In this document: in pieces, positions 1-7,249 of the stretch
Numbering within the stretch: the stretch's first letter is position 1
Layout of the letters: the number at the start of each line of letters is the position of its first letter
Source of the DNA: a virus
Length of the DNA: 39,490 bases
Virus record (IMG/VR): IMGVR_UViG_3300049491_000490
Coordinates: 1-39,490 of that record
Strand: one strand, 5' to 3'
Position numbers and translations under genes: made by a program
Notes under the pieces: generated by a model
The model's database searches: none
Seen by the model: the letters and a program-made list of their open reading frames with translations, nothing else
Told to the model about the DNA's origin: nothing

Positions 1-127
1 AAGCGACTCGGGGAGAGGTTTCCCACTTGGGCAATAGATATCCGGCGCATACGCGAAGATGACGCCAGGGTTTGAAGCGAGCGGAAACACTTTGAGAATC
101 TCCGCGTAGTTTACTGGTCGGCCTTTA
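1..127. repeat. Terminal direct repeat, left copy (contig join)
   Basis: Bases 1-127 are identical to 39364-39490. The length of 127 equals a common maximum assembler k-mer, and a gene reads straight across the join, so the repeat most likely marks a circular contig with unit length 39,363 bp. A genuine 127-bp terminal repeat is the alternative. Confidence 0.95.
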
Positions 128-138
128 ATTACTTGCAT
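1..138 (-). CDS. Small HExxH metallopeptidase-like protein, N-terminal part (continues across the join)
   Basis: This is the 5' end of a leftward gene whose remainder is at 39055-39490. The start is the ATG at 138, preceded by a near-perfect site (AGGAGG-taaga-ATG), and it overlaps the last 14 bases of the cupin gene. On the circle the frame runs without break, giving 148 codons, with HEAVH at residues 49-53 (see the right-end entry). The reading across the join is the best internal evidence that the contig is circular. Confidence 0.8.
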   Translation of the reverse strand, partial: MQVIKGRPVNYAEILKVFPLASNPGVIFAYAPDIYCPSGKPLPESL

Positions 139-679
139 TCTTACCTCCTGTTAAAATTTCATATTCTCCGCACCCTTTGCCTACACGGCCGGAGTCGGTT
201 GGATCTGTGAACTCCTGCCACGGCACCCATCCCTTCGGACAGTGGAAGCCCCAATCCCTCACCCGTCGGCCGGTGATGAAAAGAGTCCAGGCCGGCATGC
301 GGGGAACACTCCAAACGCTTCCGCCTGTGGTGTGTCCAATCTGCGCATGATTCTCTACCCAATGCCCCTTGCTGTAATCGTTGCGGAGCTGGAGCCGGTG
401 GGATGCGGTTGCCTTCCGGAAACGAATCCAACCCATGCGACGAATGAACTGGCCCTTGGGCGTGTGTTCGATGTAGCCGCCCTTGAGGATGATTGAGCAA
501 CTCCACCAAGGATGATCGTGGAGCGCGCGGTCGTCATCATCGCGGAGGATGTTGTGGAGGTAGATGTTAAAGAAGCGATTGCGAGGGATGACCCACCACC
601 GCCGGAGATACGGGTCGTCCGGACCTCCGATAATAAAGTCGGGCTCTCGGGGTATTCTAAGCGTGCGGGGTAGTGACAT
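125..679 (-). CDS. Cupin-fold protein
   Basis: This 184-residue protein has a cupin-like core. HDHP at residues 54-57 is followed by a Gly-rich turn (KGGY) with Glu71, and His94 lies further on, matching the usual two-motif metal-binding layout. Cupins of this HDHPW type occur as uncharacterised proteins in phages; substrate and reaction are unknown. A longer in-frame reading exists, but the ATG at 679 follows GGAGGAGAAAA, a strong ribosome site, so I use it. It overlaps the upstream gene by 23 bases and the downstream metallopeptidase-like gene by 14, as expected within the leftward operon. The C-terminal third is rich in aromatic and Gly residues. Confidence 0.7.
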   Translation of the reverse strand: MSLPRTLRIPREPDFIIGGPDDPYLRRWWVIPRNRFFNIYLHNILRDDDDRALHDHPWWSCSIILKGGYIEHTPKGQFIRRMGWIRFRKATASHRLQLRNDYSKGHWVENHAQIGHTTGGSVWSVPRMPAWTLFITGRRVRDWGFHCPKGWVPWQEFTDPTDSGRVGKGCGEYEILTGGKNASN

Positions 680-866
680 TTTTCTCCTCCAGTTTGATGT
701 TATAGTAGTTAATGCCTTTGCTGGGGACCATGTCCAGCGTTCCGGTATAACCCGCTTCTGATGCTCGGATTGCAAGGTGCTGGGCAAACGCCACGCCGGC
801 CATCATTTGGGCCTCGAGGAGAACTCCTCCCTCCGGCCGCATGTCCTTCTTGTTGTCGTTATCCAT
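657..866 (-). CDS. Hypothetical protein, 69 aa
   Basis: No family is recognised. The start is the ATG at 866, which overlaps the TAA of the DUF4326 gene (AATGGATAA), so translation is probably coupled. The sequence is mostly soluble, with a short Ala-rich helix (residues 18-35). It ends 23 bases inside the cupin gene. Tight packing and a codon pattern like its neighbours support it as real. Confidence 0.55.
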   Translation of the reverse strand: MDNDNKKDMRPEGGVLLEAQMMAGVAFAQHLAIRASEAGYTGTLDMVPSKGINYYNIKLEEKNVTTPHA

Positions 867-1143
867 TGGCGAGCTCGAGCAAGACGTCGGCGTGGCATGG
901 CTGATCGAGAGCGCACCAGCAAGCAAGGTTCTTCCCGCGGAGATAATGCCGAAGGTTGGCGCGAAGCTGGAAGCGCCGCTCGTCCATCAACCACTCGCGG
1001 TAAACCTTCACGACGTCCTCCGCCGGCAATGCCTGGGTGACACGGAACGGGTTGCCCCACGGCGTTCCGCGGCCGACGTAAACCGTGTTCTCGGGCATGC
1101 GCCAGCCCTTGGTGCGTTTGCGCTGAACTCGGACGGGCGTCAT
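859..1143 (-). CDS. DUF4326 family protein
   Basis: The 94 residues carry the DUF4326 hallmarks: a VGRGTPWGNPF segment near residue 24, then a C-terminal CWC...QPCHADVLLELAN segment with four cysteine or histidine residues suggestive of a metal site. The family is common in phages and its biochemical role is unknown. The start at 1143 overlaps the upstream stop (ATGA) and has an AAGGTGAAGCC ribosome site. It sits among small accessory genes of the leftward operon. Confidence 0.85.
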   Translation of the reverse strand: MTPVRVQRKRTKGWRMPENTVYVGRGTPWGNPFRVTQALPAEDVVKVYREWLMDERRFQLRANLRHYLRGKNLACWCALDQPCHADVLLELANG

Positions 1144-1319
1144 GGCTTCACCTTTCCCTTGAGATAGAGGCCGTGGTCAAACAAGGCATAGCCCAGGGCA
1201 ACGGCTTCGTCCGGAGTGAGTGGCGGGAGTTGCATGATGCCGTTCTCGGTGCCGACCACCAGTCCGAGCGGTCCCGTCATGATCCACTTATGAGGGTTTG
1301 GTTTGCGGTCTTCGCTCAT
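1140..1319 (-). CDS. Hypothetical protein, 59 aa
   Basis: This is a short soluble protein of unknown family. The ATG at 1319 follows CCGGAGGATAGGACT, a good ribosome site. A longer open frame upstream is an out-of-frame shadow of the Ref-like gene. Both ends use ATGA-type overlaps with neighbours, so the gene is embedded in a translationally coupled chain. Confidence 0.6.
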   Translation of the reverse strand: MSEDRKPNPHKWIMTGPLGLVVGTENGIMQLPPLTPDEAVALGYALFDHGLYLKGKVKP

Positions 1320-1462
1320 AGTCCTATCCTCCGGAGGCGTTCGTTCATAATGCGCCATAGCAGCTTGGCCGCTTTCCATGCCGGCATGCTGTAGCGTTTG
1401 GCTTCGAGCCGTTCTTGCAATTCGTCGAGCTTGCGCTCCGAGAGCTTCTTGAGGGTTTTCAT
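1316..1462 (-). CDS. Hypothetical basic protein, 48 aa
   Basis: A small, very basic helical protein, rich in Lys, Arg and Leu. The start at 1462 has GGAGGCTATGCC directly before it and overlaps the Ref-like stop codon. The charge suggests nucleic acid or protein binding but no family is recognised. Confidence 0.55.
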   Translation of the reverse strand: MKTLKKLSERKLDELQERLEAKRYSMPAWKAAKLLWRIMNERLRRIGL

Positions 1463-1809
1463 GGCATAGCCTCCAGCTCCAGGGTTTTGTCGAGCATGGC
1501 TTGCTCCGTCGCATAGGCGTCCTGCCATGTCTGCTTGGAGTAGTTCTTCCTCCCATCGATCCCATCCGGACCGGTGTGCATCCACTCGCAAAGCGGGACC
1601 ACGAGGTCATGGTTCTTGCGCCCTCCCGCGCCGGTGAAACAATGCTGGATCGTGGTGCGCCCGCGGCACACATGCGGGACGCCCATGCGGGTGAGGATGC
1701 AACCGAACTCGCGGAGCTCCTCCCATCGCTTCCGCTGCGCCGGCGTCGCCGCCTTCGACTTCTTCTTCGCGCTGCCCTTTTGATAGGGCGGTCTCCCGCA
1801 TAAGCTCAT
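1459..1809 (-). CDS. Ref-like HNH nuclease (RecA-dependent nuclease family)
   Basis: The 116-residue protein resembles the C-terminal nuclease domain of phage P1 Ref. It has Cys37 and Cys48, His56 in the TIQH segment, then GRKNHDLVVPLC (residues 63-74) with His67 and Cys74, and His78 in the MHTG segment, in the order expected of the zinc-bound HNH core. Ref enhances recombination by cutting at RecA-bound displacement loops (known for P1). The Lys/Ala-rich first 28 residues resemble a basic DNA-binding leader. The start at 1809 follows GAGGAGAGCATC. Neighbours include an exonuclease and, further upstream, an ERF/nuclease pair, consistent with a recombination role. Other HNH families remain possible. 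Confidence 0.65.
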   Translation of the reverse strand: MSLCGRPPYQKGSAKKKSKAATPAQRKRWEELREFGCILTRMGVPHVCRGRTTIQHCFTGAGGRKNHDLVVPLCEWMHTGPDGIDGRKNYSKQTWQDAYATEQAMLDKTLELEAMP

Positions 1810-2384
1810 GATGCTCTCCTCGCCACCTCGACCAGCCATTCGGCCAGAGCGACGGGGGTGCGTTCCCGTTCAGCCTTTGAACATTCTTTTTTGGTGCCGT
1901 ATCTTTTGCCGTCGCTCCGCCGGCCGCTCGATGCGATGACGTGTGTGGGTTCGCCCATAACAAACGGCAACGGAGGAAGTTGCCGCGGCGAGAGGCCGAC
2001 AATGTAGAGGAGCGTTAGCTTCTCCGCTCGGTGCCCCCACCACATTTGCGGCACGAGTAGGGACCACCCCCCCCATTGATCTCGGGTTATGCCATCGGCC
2101 GGCGGCAAGGAGCAATGCTCCCACAGCTTCGACCGCTTGGGGTGCTCGAGAACGCCACCGTTTGCACGCACTTGATCGACCGCCCAGGGTGCCAGGTCCT
2201 TCTCGTCATGCCTTGGCTTTGCCATGTGGGCGAGTGTTCCCCAAGCACGGCAAGGGGGATGGGCGACGACGGGCATGCCGCCGGAGAAAGTGCGTGCGTC
2301 GCGGTCGATGTCATAAACCTCGCACCCCTCCAGCTTTTTATAGATGCTGTTCTTGCGGGCAAAGAGTACGGCAACGTCCTTCAT
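1806..2384 (-). CDS. PPC-motif, C5-methyltransferase-like phage protein
   Basis: This is a 192-residue protein. AHPPCRAWG at residues 41-49 resembles motif IV of cytosine-C5 methyltransferases (PPC, nucleophile Cys45), VYDIDRDA (23-30) resembles the acidic AdoMet-binding motif II, and VLEHP (78-82) falls where motif VI (ENV) would be. A classical glycine-rich motif I is absent and the length is about half that of a true C5 enzyme, so activity is doubtful. Similar unassigned proteins are known in phages. The start at 2384 follows GGGAGGACGC and overlaps the exonuclease stop (ATGA). Confidence 0.5.
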   Translation of the reverse strand: MKDVAVLFARKNSIYKKLEGCEVYDIDRDARTFSGGMPVVAHPPCRAWGTLAHMAKPRHDEKDLAPWAVDQVRANGGVLEHPKRSKLWEHCSLPPADGITRDQWGGWSLLVPQMWWGHRAEKLTLLYIVGLSPRQLPPLPFVMGEPTHVIASSGRRSDGKRYGTKKECSKAERERTPVALAEWLVEVARRAS

Positions 2385-2935
2385 GCGTCCTCCCGCGCCC
2401 GAGCGGCGAAGAAGATGTCGCGGCATGCGCGGACGTCGTGCATTGCATCATGCGCGTCGTCCCCCAGGATGCGGCCGGTGAAGAACTCAAGAGCCGCGGC
2501 GAGCTTCGGCCATTTGCCGGCGAAATGGTGAGAGTTGTTCCGCATGGTGCAGTGCCACGGCTCTCGAGGTAGGTCCCCGCCGTTGCTGGCATAGGCTTGC
2601 TCGATATCCATCATCTGGCGGTCGAACTGCTCCCCGTGCGCTATAACCTTGGTCGCCATCTTCTCGAAGTAGCGGAACAATGCCAGGGCTTGAGCGGATG
2701 GGATGCCGTGCGCATCGCACTCCTCCAGGGTGATGCCGTGAATCTTCTGGGCGTCCTCGCTGATTTCCCAGCCGTCTGGCTTGATGAGGGCGCAGAACTC
2801 GGCGAGCGTCTCGCCAGCGGCGTCCGCATAGATAAAGGCAAGTTGCACTACGCGAGCTTGTCCCTCGACCATACCGCCCTTTCGGGGGAAGCGGGTCGCC
2901 TCCGTGTCGGTGAATAGGTAGGTGTCCGGTTTCAT
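2381..2935 (-). CDS. DnaQ-like 3'-5' exonuclease (DEDDh)
   Basis: The 184 residues contain the full set of exonuclease motifs. DTE at 10-12 is Exo I, AHGEQFD (99-105, Asp105) is Exo II, and HDAMHD (162-167) gives the H-x4-D Exo III of the DEDDh subgroup. The family removes nucleotides from DNA or RNA 3' ends with two metal ions. With no phage polymerase present it may process recombination intermediates or assist the host replisome (inference). The start at 2935 has AAGGTGAGAAAAGC upstream and overlaps the preceding stop. Confidence 0.85.
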   Translation of the reverse strand: MKPDTYLFTDTEATRFPRKGGMVEGQARVVQLAFIYADAAGETLAEFCALIKPDGWEISEDAQKIHGITLEECDAHGIPSAQALALFRYFEKMATKVIAHGEQFDRQMMDIEQAYASNGGDLPREPWHCTMRNNSHHFAGKWPKLAAALEFFTGRILGDDAHDAMHDVRACRDIFFAARAREDA

Positions 2936-3114
2936 GCTTTTCTCACCTTCATTTTTCCGTTGATTTTAACCGACATATCCTCGCCCGCTATGCCTCCCTC
3001 GAGGTGGGAATAATCCCTAATATCATCGAGAACCATTTTGATTGCCGGCTTCCGCCACCCAGCGGTGTATTTGATTTGGACGGGAATCTCTAAAATGAGT
3101 TTTTCTCTCTTCAT
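2932..3114 (-). CDS. Hypothetical protein, 60 aa
   Basis: A small basic protein with alternating hydrophobic residues suggesting a beta-rich fold. The start at 3114 follows GCAGGAGAGCGCAGC. It overlaps both neighbours by ATGA junctions. No family is recognised. Confidence 0.55.
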   Translation of the reverse strand: MKREKLILEIPVQIKYTAGWRKPAIKMVLDDIRDYSHLEGGIAGEDMSVKINGKMKVRKA

Positions 3115-3326
3115 GCTGCGCTCTCCTGCAACTGATTGCGAAGCCATTCCTCATGTGATCGGCTCTTGACTTGGTGGGGTAGTACGGTGATGAAATGCCC
3201 GCCACGTTGGCCGTGCATCACCTCGACGATTGCCCTGCCGGCGACGGAGCTATGCAGGAAGCCGGGAGCATCGAGCTCGGGGGTCATTACTTGGACGGGG
3301 ATGGGCTGGGGTTTTTTGTAGGTCAT
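3111..3326 (-). CDS. Hypothetical protein, 71 aa
   Basis: No family is recognised. The N-terminus is Pro-rich and a central stretch alternates Val/Ile with charged residues. The start at 3326 has AAGGATTAAGCC before it, the same leader pattern as the next gene upstream. It overlaps the downstream start by four bases. Confidence 0.5.
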   Translation of the reverse strand: MTYKKPQPIPVQVMTPELDAPGFLHSSVAGRAIVEVMHGQRGGHFITVLPHQVKSRSHEEWLRNQLQESAA

Positions 3327-3329
3327 GGC

Positions 3330-3728
3330 TTAATCCTTATCTTTTGAGTGGGAACAATTCTTTTTGTGGCCGGTTGCTGGGTCGATGCCTGATTCTCGAA
3401 GTGTGGCCCAAGCCTCGGGGGCAAAGTATCCGGAGGGGGATGTCCAGCCGCGGACCTTCTGGTTGCACTCAGGGCATTTGCCCTTGCTCTCGAGGGAGAC
3501 CTTTAAGAGCTGCGCCTCGAGCACATCCTGCCGGACAATGGTGAGGGTGGTGGCGAAGTGATGCGCATCCCGCTCAAGCGTTTTTGAGAACTCGCCCAAA
3601 CGGTTCATGATGTATCCCACCATGATCGCCTTGTTCTCCTCGAGCCAATCCTCCACGGCCGACGTGATTATGCTGTCGACCGCATTAAAGATTTGCAGAG
3701 GGACGACACTTGCTACGGTACGGCTCAT
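3330..3728 (-). CDS. Hypothetical protein with a possible C-terminal zinc site
   Basis: The 132-residue protein is helical over residues 1-80. It then has CPEC (85-88) followed by His121, Cys125 and His127 near the end, a plausible single zinc-binding module. Function is unknown. The ribosome site is AAAGGATTTAACC before the ATG at 3728. It lies two bases downstream of the next gene in the leftward operon. Confidence 0.6.
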   Translation of the reverse strand: MSRTVASVVPLQIFNAVDSIITSAVEDWLEENKAIMVGYIMNRLGEFSKTLERDAHHFATTLTIVRQDVLEAQLLKVSLESKGKCPECNQKVRGWTSPSGYFAPEAWATLRESGIDPATGHKKNCSHSKDKD

Positions 3729-3730
3729 GG

Positions 3731-3940
3731 TTAAATCCTTTCTGCGATGATGGCGTGGATGTGCGGAGTCAGGTCCATCGGGCTCTTGAGGAGCTGGGCG
3801 ACGGTCATGTGAACGACGACATTGCGACCAGGCGCTTCGGCCAGGAGCTCGTTGATGTCGGCGATTCTGGCGCGGAGCTCCTTGGCATAGTCGGAGTTCT
3901 CGAGCTCGGGTTTCTTGAAGTGGCTAAAGTCGCGGGGCAT
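3731..3940 (-). CDS. Hypothetical helical protein, 69 aa
   Basis: A charged, predominantly helical protein of unknown family. The start at 3940 follows GGAGGACACCA. Its 5' end overlaps the 3' end of the ASCH gene by 17 bases. Confidence 0.55.
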   Translation of the reverse strand: MPRDFSHFKKPELENSDYAKELRARIADINELLAEAPGRNVVVHMTVAQLLKSPMDLTPHIHAIIAERI

Positions 3941-4313
3941 TGGTGTCCTCCATGTAGTCGATGTTGAAAAATCCTAGTTGGCCGGCATGCGGGAAGAACG
4001 GGAGCACTTGCGCCTCATCCATCACGAAGCCGTATTTACCGAAGAACCAGAGCGAGAGGTGCTTCTCGACGCAGTCGGTAATCTTGACCATGCCGACGAC
4101 GCCTCCGCGCTCGATCTTGTCGAGTGGCGGCATCATGGCATAGAGCTCGGGGAACTGGTCCTTGACGAACTCGTAGCCGGCTCTGTCGATCATCTTGCTG
4201 GCGTGAATGAGGCAGTGCCCGCGGTAGAGGGTTTTCCAATCCCGATTCTCGACGGGCTTGTAACCGTTCACGATGAGCCAGGCCCAAGGCTGTCGTATGC
4301 TAATCGCTCGCAT
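3924..4313 (-). CDS. ASCH domain protein
   Basis: The 129 residues open with ISIRQPWAWLIVNGYKPVEN and then RDWKTLYRG, the signature of the ASCH fold, related to PUA RNA-binding domains. A GGVVGMVKI strand follows in mid-protein. ASCH proteins bind RNA or modified nucleotides, and some have amidohydrolase or RNase activity; the substrate here is unknown. The start at 4313 has GGAGGCACAAA upstream, so a 15-codon upstream extension is rejected. It overlaps the preceding gene by 14 bases. Confidence 0.85.
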   Translation of the reverse strand: MRAISIRQPWAWLIVNGYKPVENRDWKTLYRGHCLIHASKMIDRAGYEFVKDQFPELYAMMPPLDKIERGGVVGMVKITDCVEKHLSLWFFGKYGFVMDEAQVLPFFPHAGQLGFFNIDYMEDTNAPRL

Positions 4314-4587
4314 TTTGTGCCTCCGCTGCGGCAGTGTATAGCTGCTCCCCAAGGTCATATTGTTCCGTCGCGGTGAGCTTGCCGTTGTCGACCTGGAGAT
4401 GCTCCGCGACTTCGAGGATTTGCTTGATGAGGGCCTCTTGCACTGTCCGGAGTTTTTGAACGGTTACGCCCAGCCGTGCCGGCCGAACAATAAAGCCCGC
4501 ACCATCCACTTGAAACTCGACGACCTTCCCGCCTTGCGCGCCGGCAATTTTTACGGCCGCTTCGTATGCTTCGTTGAACCGGCTCAT
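4300..4587 (-). CDS. Hypothetical protein, 95 aa
   Basis: No family is recognised. A short beta-rich N-terminal half (VVEFQVDGAGFIV) is followed by a long helix from about residue 42, possibly a dimerisation coil. The start at 4587 follows AAAGGATGAAAGC and overlaps the regulator stop codon, so the two are probably co-translated. Confidence 0.55.
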   Translation of the reverse strand: MSRFNEAYEAAVKIAGAQGGKVVEFQVDGAGFIVRPARLGVTVQKLRTVQEALIKQILEVAEHLQVDNGKLTATEQYDLGEQLYTAAAEAQNASD

Positions 4588-4982
4588 GCTTTCATCCTTT
4601 GCACTGTGTCACGGCATAGAGCCGAGACCATTGTCCTGACGAGCTTCTGGAGTTCGGGGTCCCGAATCTCGCGGTACTCGCGGAGCATACCGCCCTCGAC
4701 TCGGGTGACGCTTTCCTCGAACCCACCGGCCTCGGCTATGATTTCGGTGACTCCGACGTAGAGGGAAGCAACCGGCACGCGACAAGCTCGGGCAATGTCG
4801 GCCAAGGCAGAAGCGGAGACGCGGTTGAAGCCCTTCTCGAACTTCTGGATTTGCTGGTAGGAGACCGGCGGGATGATCGCCGCGCCGACCGCTTCTTGGG
4901 ATAGTCCGGCCATGTGACGAGCCTCTCGGATGTTCTTTCCGAGCTGCACGTCGGCCGCATGGAGTGGGGTGTCGTTAGTCAT
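4584..4982 (-). CDS. XRE-family HTH transcriptional regulator
   Basis: The 132 residues carry a Cro/C1-type helix-turn-helix at about 14-70: LGKNIREARHMAGLSQEAVG, then YQQIQKFEKG and ALADIARACRVP. The C-terminal half is a helical, probably dimerising tail without the peptidase residues of cleavable LexA/CI repressors. Such proteins are common in alphaproteobacteria and their phages. It is in the middle of the leftward operon, not at the divergent control region, so it may act later than the 74-aa HTH protein at 7483. The start at 4982 has AAGGAGACGCCA. Which protein binds the repeated palindromes cannot be told from sequence. Confidence 0.8.
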   Translation of the reverse strand: MTNDTPLHAADVQLGKNIREARHMAGLSQEAVGAAIIPPVSYQQIQKFEKGFNRVSASALADIARACRVPVASLYVGVTEIIAEAGGFEESVTRVEGGMLREYREIRDPELQKLVRTMVSALCRDTVQRMKA

Positions 4983-5889
4983 TGGCGTCTCCTTGTGGGT
5001 TGGTGCCGTCGATGATTTCGTGGAGGCGCTTCACGATGTCCTTCAAGCCCTTCTCGTCGAGCGCGCGCATGAGCGGGAGGTTGGCGGCGACGATGACGTC
5101 ACGCGCCGGCTTATCCTTTGCCGCCTTGAGCTGCCGGCGGAGGACGGTCGCGGCATCGCGCAATCCGGCCTCAGTCGTGGGGAGGGCTGCCGGCTTGTGG
5201 TTCTTCGCCTCGGCCTTCGCTTTATCCGCAAACTTGTCCGGCTTCTCGGCACCGTCACCATTGCCGTCGTTGTCCTCGTCCTTGAGTGTGACGTTGAAAA
5301 TCATGAGGGTGAGATAGCGGCGGAGGTATGAGACGCTCGAGCCCAAGCCCTGGATCGATGTCTTGGTTGCTTTACCCTGCGGCCCACTCATATCGAGGTC
5401 TCCCTCGAGCTCATAGTTCTCGGTCCAGCCGGCCTTGTGGAAGCATTTACACATCATTTTCACCGCGCCGCTCTCCATCTTCTGGGAGTTGAACGAGAGC
5501 GAGAATCCGGCCGCGGTGTAGATGGGGCGGATCTCATTGTCGATGCGCTCGAGCTTCGCGTACTTCTTGCGCTCTCCCGCATCAGCTCGAACGATGGGTT
5601 GCATTTTCTCCTGGGCCTCGGCCATTGCCACCATGAAAGCAAGGTGACGCTGGTCCCGTTCGTGCTCGCGCTGCATGTCCAGGAGGGCCCGCACCTTCTC
5701 GACGTTCACGCGAGGGTTCTCGAGCACGCCAGCGATGATGTTGTAGAGCTGGTTCTCTTGCCGCACGGGGGCGGGCAATGGGTCGGGTTTGATAGGGGCG
5801 AGGGGCAACGAGTTCGTCGCCTCCTCGATCACGGTTGCGCCCAGCTGGGTGCTCTTTGCCTTCATGGATTTCTTAGCGTTTGCGGTCAT
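4975..5889 (-). CDS. erf: ERF-superfamily single-strand annealing protein
   Basis: The 304-residue protein matches the ERF recombinase family. The core (about residues 50-195) has AFMVAMAEAQEKMQPIVR, then YAKLERIDNEIRPI, GFSLSF and a conserved end GLGSSVSYLRRYLTLMIFNV. An acidic linker (DEDNDGNGD) and a Lys/Ala-rich tail follow. ERF proteins anneal complementary single strands during phage recombination and circularisation (known for P22 Erf). The start at 5889 has AAGGAGGATAC; a much longer upstream frame only shadows the nuclease gene. It overlaps that nuclease by 17 bases, a typical annealase-exonuclease pair. Confidence 0.9.
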   Translation of the reverse strand: MTANAKKSMKAKSTQLGATVIEEATNSLPLAPIKPDPLPAPVRQENQLYNIIAGVLENPRVNVEKVRALLDMQREHERDQRHLAFMVAMAEAQEKMQPIVRADAGERKKYAKLERIDNEIRPIYTAAGFSLSFNSQKMESGAVKMMCKCFHKAGWTENYELEGDLDMSGPQGKATKTSIQGLGSSVSYLRRYLTLMIFNVTLKDEDNDGNGDGAEKPDKFADKAKAEAKNHKPAALPTTEAGLRDAATVLRRQLKAAKDKPARDVIVAANLPLMRALDEKGLKDIVKRLHEIIDGTNPQGDAND

Positions 5890-6763
5890 GTATCCTCCTT
5901 GGGGTTTCAAACAGTTCAAAAGTGCGGACTTTGCCAGTGCCGGCCGGCCATTGCGAGAGACCATGTGCTTCCACATTGGCCTTGTATTTGGCGCGCGCGG
6001 CACGCGCCCATTCTTCACCGCTCTCCTTGAGGTGCTGGTCAAGGTCGACGATTTCCCAAATGAAGGGCGGCGTGCTGCGCTGGAAGAAGAACCGGAAAAG
6101 CGTGTCCTCCTCATCCATGAATGCTTTGAGCCAATCCTCAGCAACGTCTCCCTGTGGCTTAATCTTGCCTTTGCGGAGGAGCTTGCGAATCTGGCGGATG
6201 CCGTCCGAGTAGTGCCAGTCCTGAATGTCCAGGCCGTGCGCGGCGATAGCGTTCCCAATGTCGGATGTCCCGATGCCTTTGAGGCGCTTGTAGTCGATGG
6301 CTCCGAATGTCCGGAGGTAATCGACTCGTGCCCGCTGCATCATGCCCGTCTCCTGGTCGCGCCAAAAGAGCGAGACTTCGGGATAGCCAAACTTGAAGTG
6401 CTCGTCGCCCTCCTTGATGCCGCGGATGCGCTGGATCGAGTCGTGGACTTTTATCCAGTTGTCGCGGCTAATCCATAGTTTCTTGTCGTCCGGCTTCATG
6501 CCGTGAACGTTGTATTGCTCGAAGAATGCCATGCCCTCGAGGAGGAATTTGTGGCACCACTTCCCGAAAAACATGGCATCCGTTGCCTTGAACTTCGGTT
6601 TGTCGGGGTTGAGGGCAGAGGATTCCATCCAGTGATCGAGCGGGCTCTCGAGGATATTAACCATGCCACTGTGCGAAAGGGCGGGGTCGTTGTGGTAAAC
6701 TTCCTCGGGGAGGTTGAAATAGATGCCCTCGGCGAGACCTGGGAGCTGTTTGTGCTTGGCCAT
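5873..6763 (-). CDS. PD-(D/E)XK exonuclease (RecE/DUF3799-like)
   Basis: The 296 residues resemble the PD-(D/E)XK nucleases paired with phage annealing proteins. The protein opens with GIYFNLPEEVYHNDPALSHS, which matches the entry motif of that group. Next come FFGKWCHKFLLEG (the conserved Gly/His segment) and RARVDYLRTFGAIDYKRLKG with the acidic residues and Lys of the active site. It probably resects double-stranded ends to give the single strands that the ERF protein anneals. The ATG at 6763 overlaps the upstream stop (TAATG) with AAGGCAGCAAACTA before it. Confidence 0.85.
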   Translation of the reverse strand: MAKHKQLPGLAEGIYFNLPEEVYHNDPALSHSGMVNILESPLDHWMESSALNPDKPKFKATDAMFFGKWCHKFLLEGMAFFEQYNVHGMKPDDKKLWISRDNWIKVHDSIQRIRGIKEGDEHFKFGYPEVSLFWRDQETGMMQRARVDYLRTFGAIDYKRLKGIGTSDIGNAIAAHGLDIQDWHYSDGIRQIRKLLRKGKIKPQGDVAEDWLKAFMDEEDTLFRFFFQRSTPPFIWEIVDLDQHLKESGEEWARAARAKYKANVEAHGLSQWPAGTGKVRTFELFETPRRIHDRKR

Positions 6764-6966
6764 TAGTTTGCTGCCTTTGCACTTGGGCAAAACTTCGCCC
6801 AAAGCTCCATGGTTTTTTTATCGAAGCTCAAGCATGCGGCTGCAACCACGGCCACAGCTTGGGCATCCTCCTGTGACGTAAAGAATCCCAGCTCGATTCG
6901 AGCATAGTGAACTCCTTTAGTTTCAGAGGTCGTTATCATTAAGGCGGGATGTTTTGGCCTTTTCAT
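6763..6966 (-). CDS. Hypothetical protein, 67 aa
   Basis: A small protein of unknown family with a central Ala/Val-rich stretch that looks like a buried helix rather than a clear membrane span. It starts at 6966 within a TAATG overlap and has GAGGTGAAGTA upstream. It is placed between a membrane mini-protein and the recombination nuclease. Confidence 0.55.
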   Translation of the reverse strand: MKRPKHPALMITTSETKGVHYARIELGFFTSQEDAQAVAVVAAACLSFDKKTMELWAKFCPSAKAAN

Positions 6967-7094
6967 TACTTCACCTCGATATAGATGGCGATGCCGCCCA
7001 AGATCGCTAAGATGACAACGGCGATGAGAAGGCAGAAGCCAATCGCCTCCATCCAGTCACGGCCACTTAGGGTGGTTCCTTTTGCTTTGGGCAT
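6966..7094 (-). CDS. Single-span membrane mini-protein, 42 aa
   Basis: This short gene starts at the ATG at 7094, after AAGGAGACGATT, and ends in a TAATG overlap. Residues 1-16 are polar (MPKAKGTTLSGRDWME). Residues 17-38 form one hydrophobic segment (AIGFCLLIAVVILAILGGIA) followed by a short polar tail, so it is very likely a single transmembrane helix. Early membrane mini-proteins of phages often interfere with host functions; the target is unknown. Confidence 0.7.
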   Translation of the reverse strand: MPKAKGTTLSGRDWMEAIGFCLLIAVVILAILGGIAIYIEVK

Positions 7095-7104
7095 AATCGT
7101 CTCC

Positions 7105-7248
7105 TTAGTGGGGCAGGGTTGCGTAAAGGCACGTTTCGCGACTGTGCCCCTTTTGACATTCGGCGAGCGCCTCGTCGGTGGTGGTGGTTGCCATGAATGC
7201 CAAGATGATGAGCGCGGCGAGGATCATGAGCATGCGGTCTTGTGTCAT
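7105..7248 (-). CDS. Small exported or membrane-anchored protein, 47 aa
   Basis: It starts at the ATG at 7248 with AGGAGAATAAT upstream. Residues 6-20 are hydrophobic (MLMILAALIILAFMA), followed by TTTTDEALAE, which resembles a signal peptide and cleavage region. The remaining tail has two cysteines (residues 31 and 40) that could form a disulfide outside the cytoplasm. No family is recognised. Confidence 0.6.
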   Translation of the reverse strand: MTQDRMLMILAALIILAFMATTTTDEALAECQKGHSRETCLYATLPH

Positions 7249-7249
7249 A

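Noticed and set aside
1-127. Genuine short direct terminal repeat as in T7-like phages
   Set aside because: The length equals a usual assembler k-mer and the repeat lies inside a coding frame; an assembly overlap is simpler, though coverage data would decide.
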